From Pedococcus sp. (GTDB lineage Bacteria > Actinomycetota > Actinomycetes > Actinomycetales > Dermatophilaceae): a stretch of 5,691 nt of DNA. Below are positions 5,596 to 5,691 of the stretch, in pieces (the stretch's first letter is position 1; every line of letters starts with the position of its first letter). A model generated the notes under the pieces. That model did not search any database. It was not told the DNA's origin and saw nothing but the letters and a program-made list of their open reading frames with translations. Position numbers and translations under genes: made by a program. The stretch spans positions 1 through 5,691 of the forward strand of contig JAICSZ010000160.1 in NCBI GenBank assembly GCA_025936615.1. The letters are read 5' to 3'.

Positions 5596-5691
5596 CCACG
5601 CTGCGCATCTCCGGCGTCGCCGCGTCCTACGGCGGGCAGCCCGTCCTGCACGGGCTCGACCTCGTCGTGCCCAGCGGCACCACGTCGGCGA
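5592..5691 (+). CDS. ABC transporter ATPase of the ferric importer, N-terminal fragment (FbpC type)
   Basis: This gene is cut by the window end after 33 codons plus one base. The visible residues, VTTLRISGVAASYGGQPVLH then GLDLVVPSGTTSA, match the start of an ABC ATPase: a first beta strand, the A-loop aromatic (Y13) that stacks on ATP adenine, and the VLHGLDL..PSG segment that precedes the Walker A loop, which would lie just beyond the end. It would power iron import by binding the EAA loops of the upstream permease. The GTG start overlaps the permease stop by 4 bp (GTGA), and AGGAGG (5576-5581) is 10 nt upstream, so translation should be both coupled and well initiated. The assignment rests on this N-terminus and on operon position. 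Confidence 0.88.
   Translation, partial: MTTLRISGVAASYGGQPVLHGLDLVVPSGTTSA

Overview
The window is very GC-rich, with strongly G/C-ending codons, several GTG starts and an actinobacterial-type primase. Together these point to a high-GC Gram-positive actinomycete. The genus cannot be fixed from the sequence alone. The content is chromosomal housekeeping plus an iron-uptake operon. I see no transposase, integrase, CRISPR array or other mobile or defence signature.

Left part (1-860). The window opens on what may be the last codons of a plus-strand gene (weak call). A GC-rich inverted repeat follows that could terminate transcription from both sides. Next is a complete minus-strand tRNA-Asn(GTT) without an encoded CCA, with a plausible extended -10 promoter just upstream. 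A striking perfect 22-bp hairpin then separates the tRNA from a minus-strand gene for a 173-aa uncharacterised protein, whose start overlaps the dnaG stop by 4 bp (GTGA).

Middle (856-3021). The minus-strand dnaG (DNA primase, 646 aa) is intact, with its zinc finger, TOPRIM core and C-terminal helicase-binding region. It reads away from a 225-bp divergent intergenic region. That region holds a good match to the IdeR/DtxR iron-repressor operator, a 6-codon micro-ORF with its own Shine-Dalgarno, and short leader hairpins.

Right part (3022-5691). A tightly packed plus-strand operon encodes a complete ferric-iron ABC importer of the FbpABC/AfuABC/SfuABC type: a lipoprotein binding protein with the His/Glu/Tyr-Tyr iron ligand set, a fused double-unit permease of 513 aa, and the first 33 codons of the ATPase, cut by the window end. 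The binding-protein stop abuts the permease start, and permease and ATPase overlap by 4 bp. The operator upstream predicts repression by iron-loaded IdeR/DtxR.

No wholly new system is evident. The items most worth a second look are the 22-bp perfect hairpin (terminator or dispersed repeat), the IdeR-box/micro-ORF leader of the iron operon, and the uncharacterised protein translationally coupled to primase.
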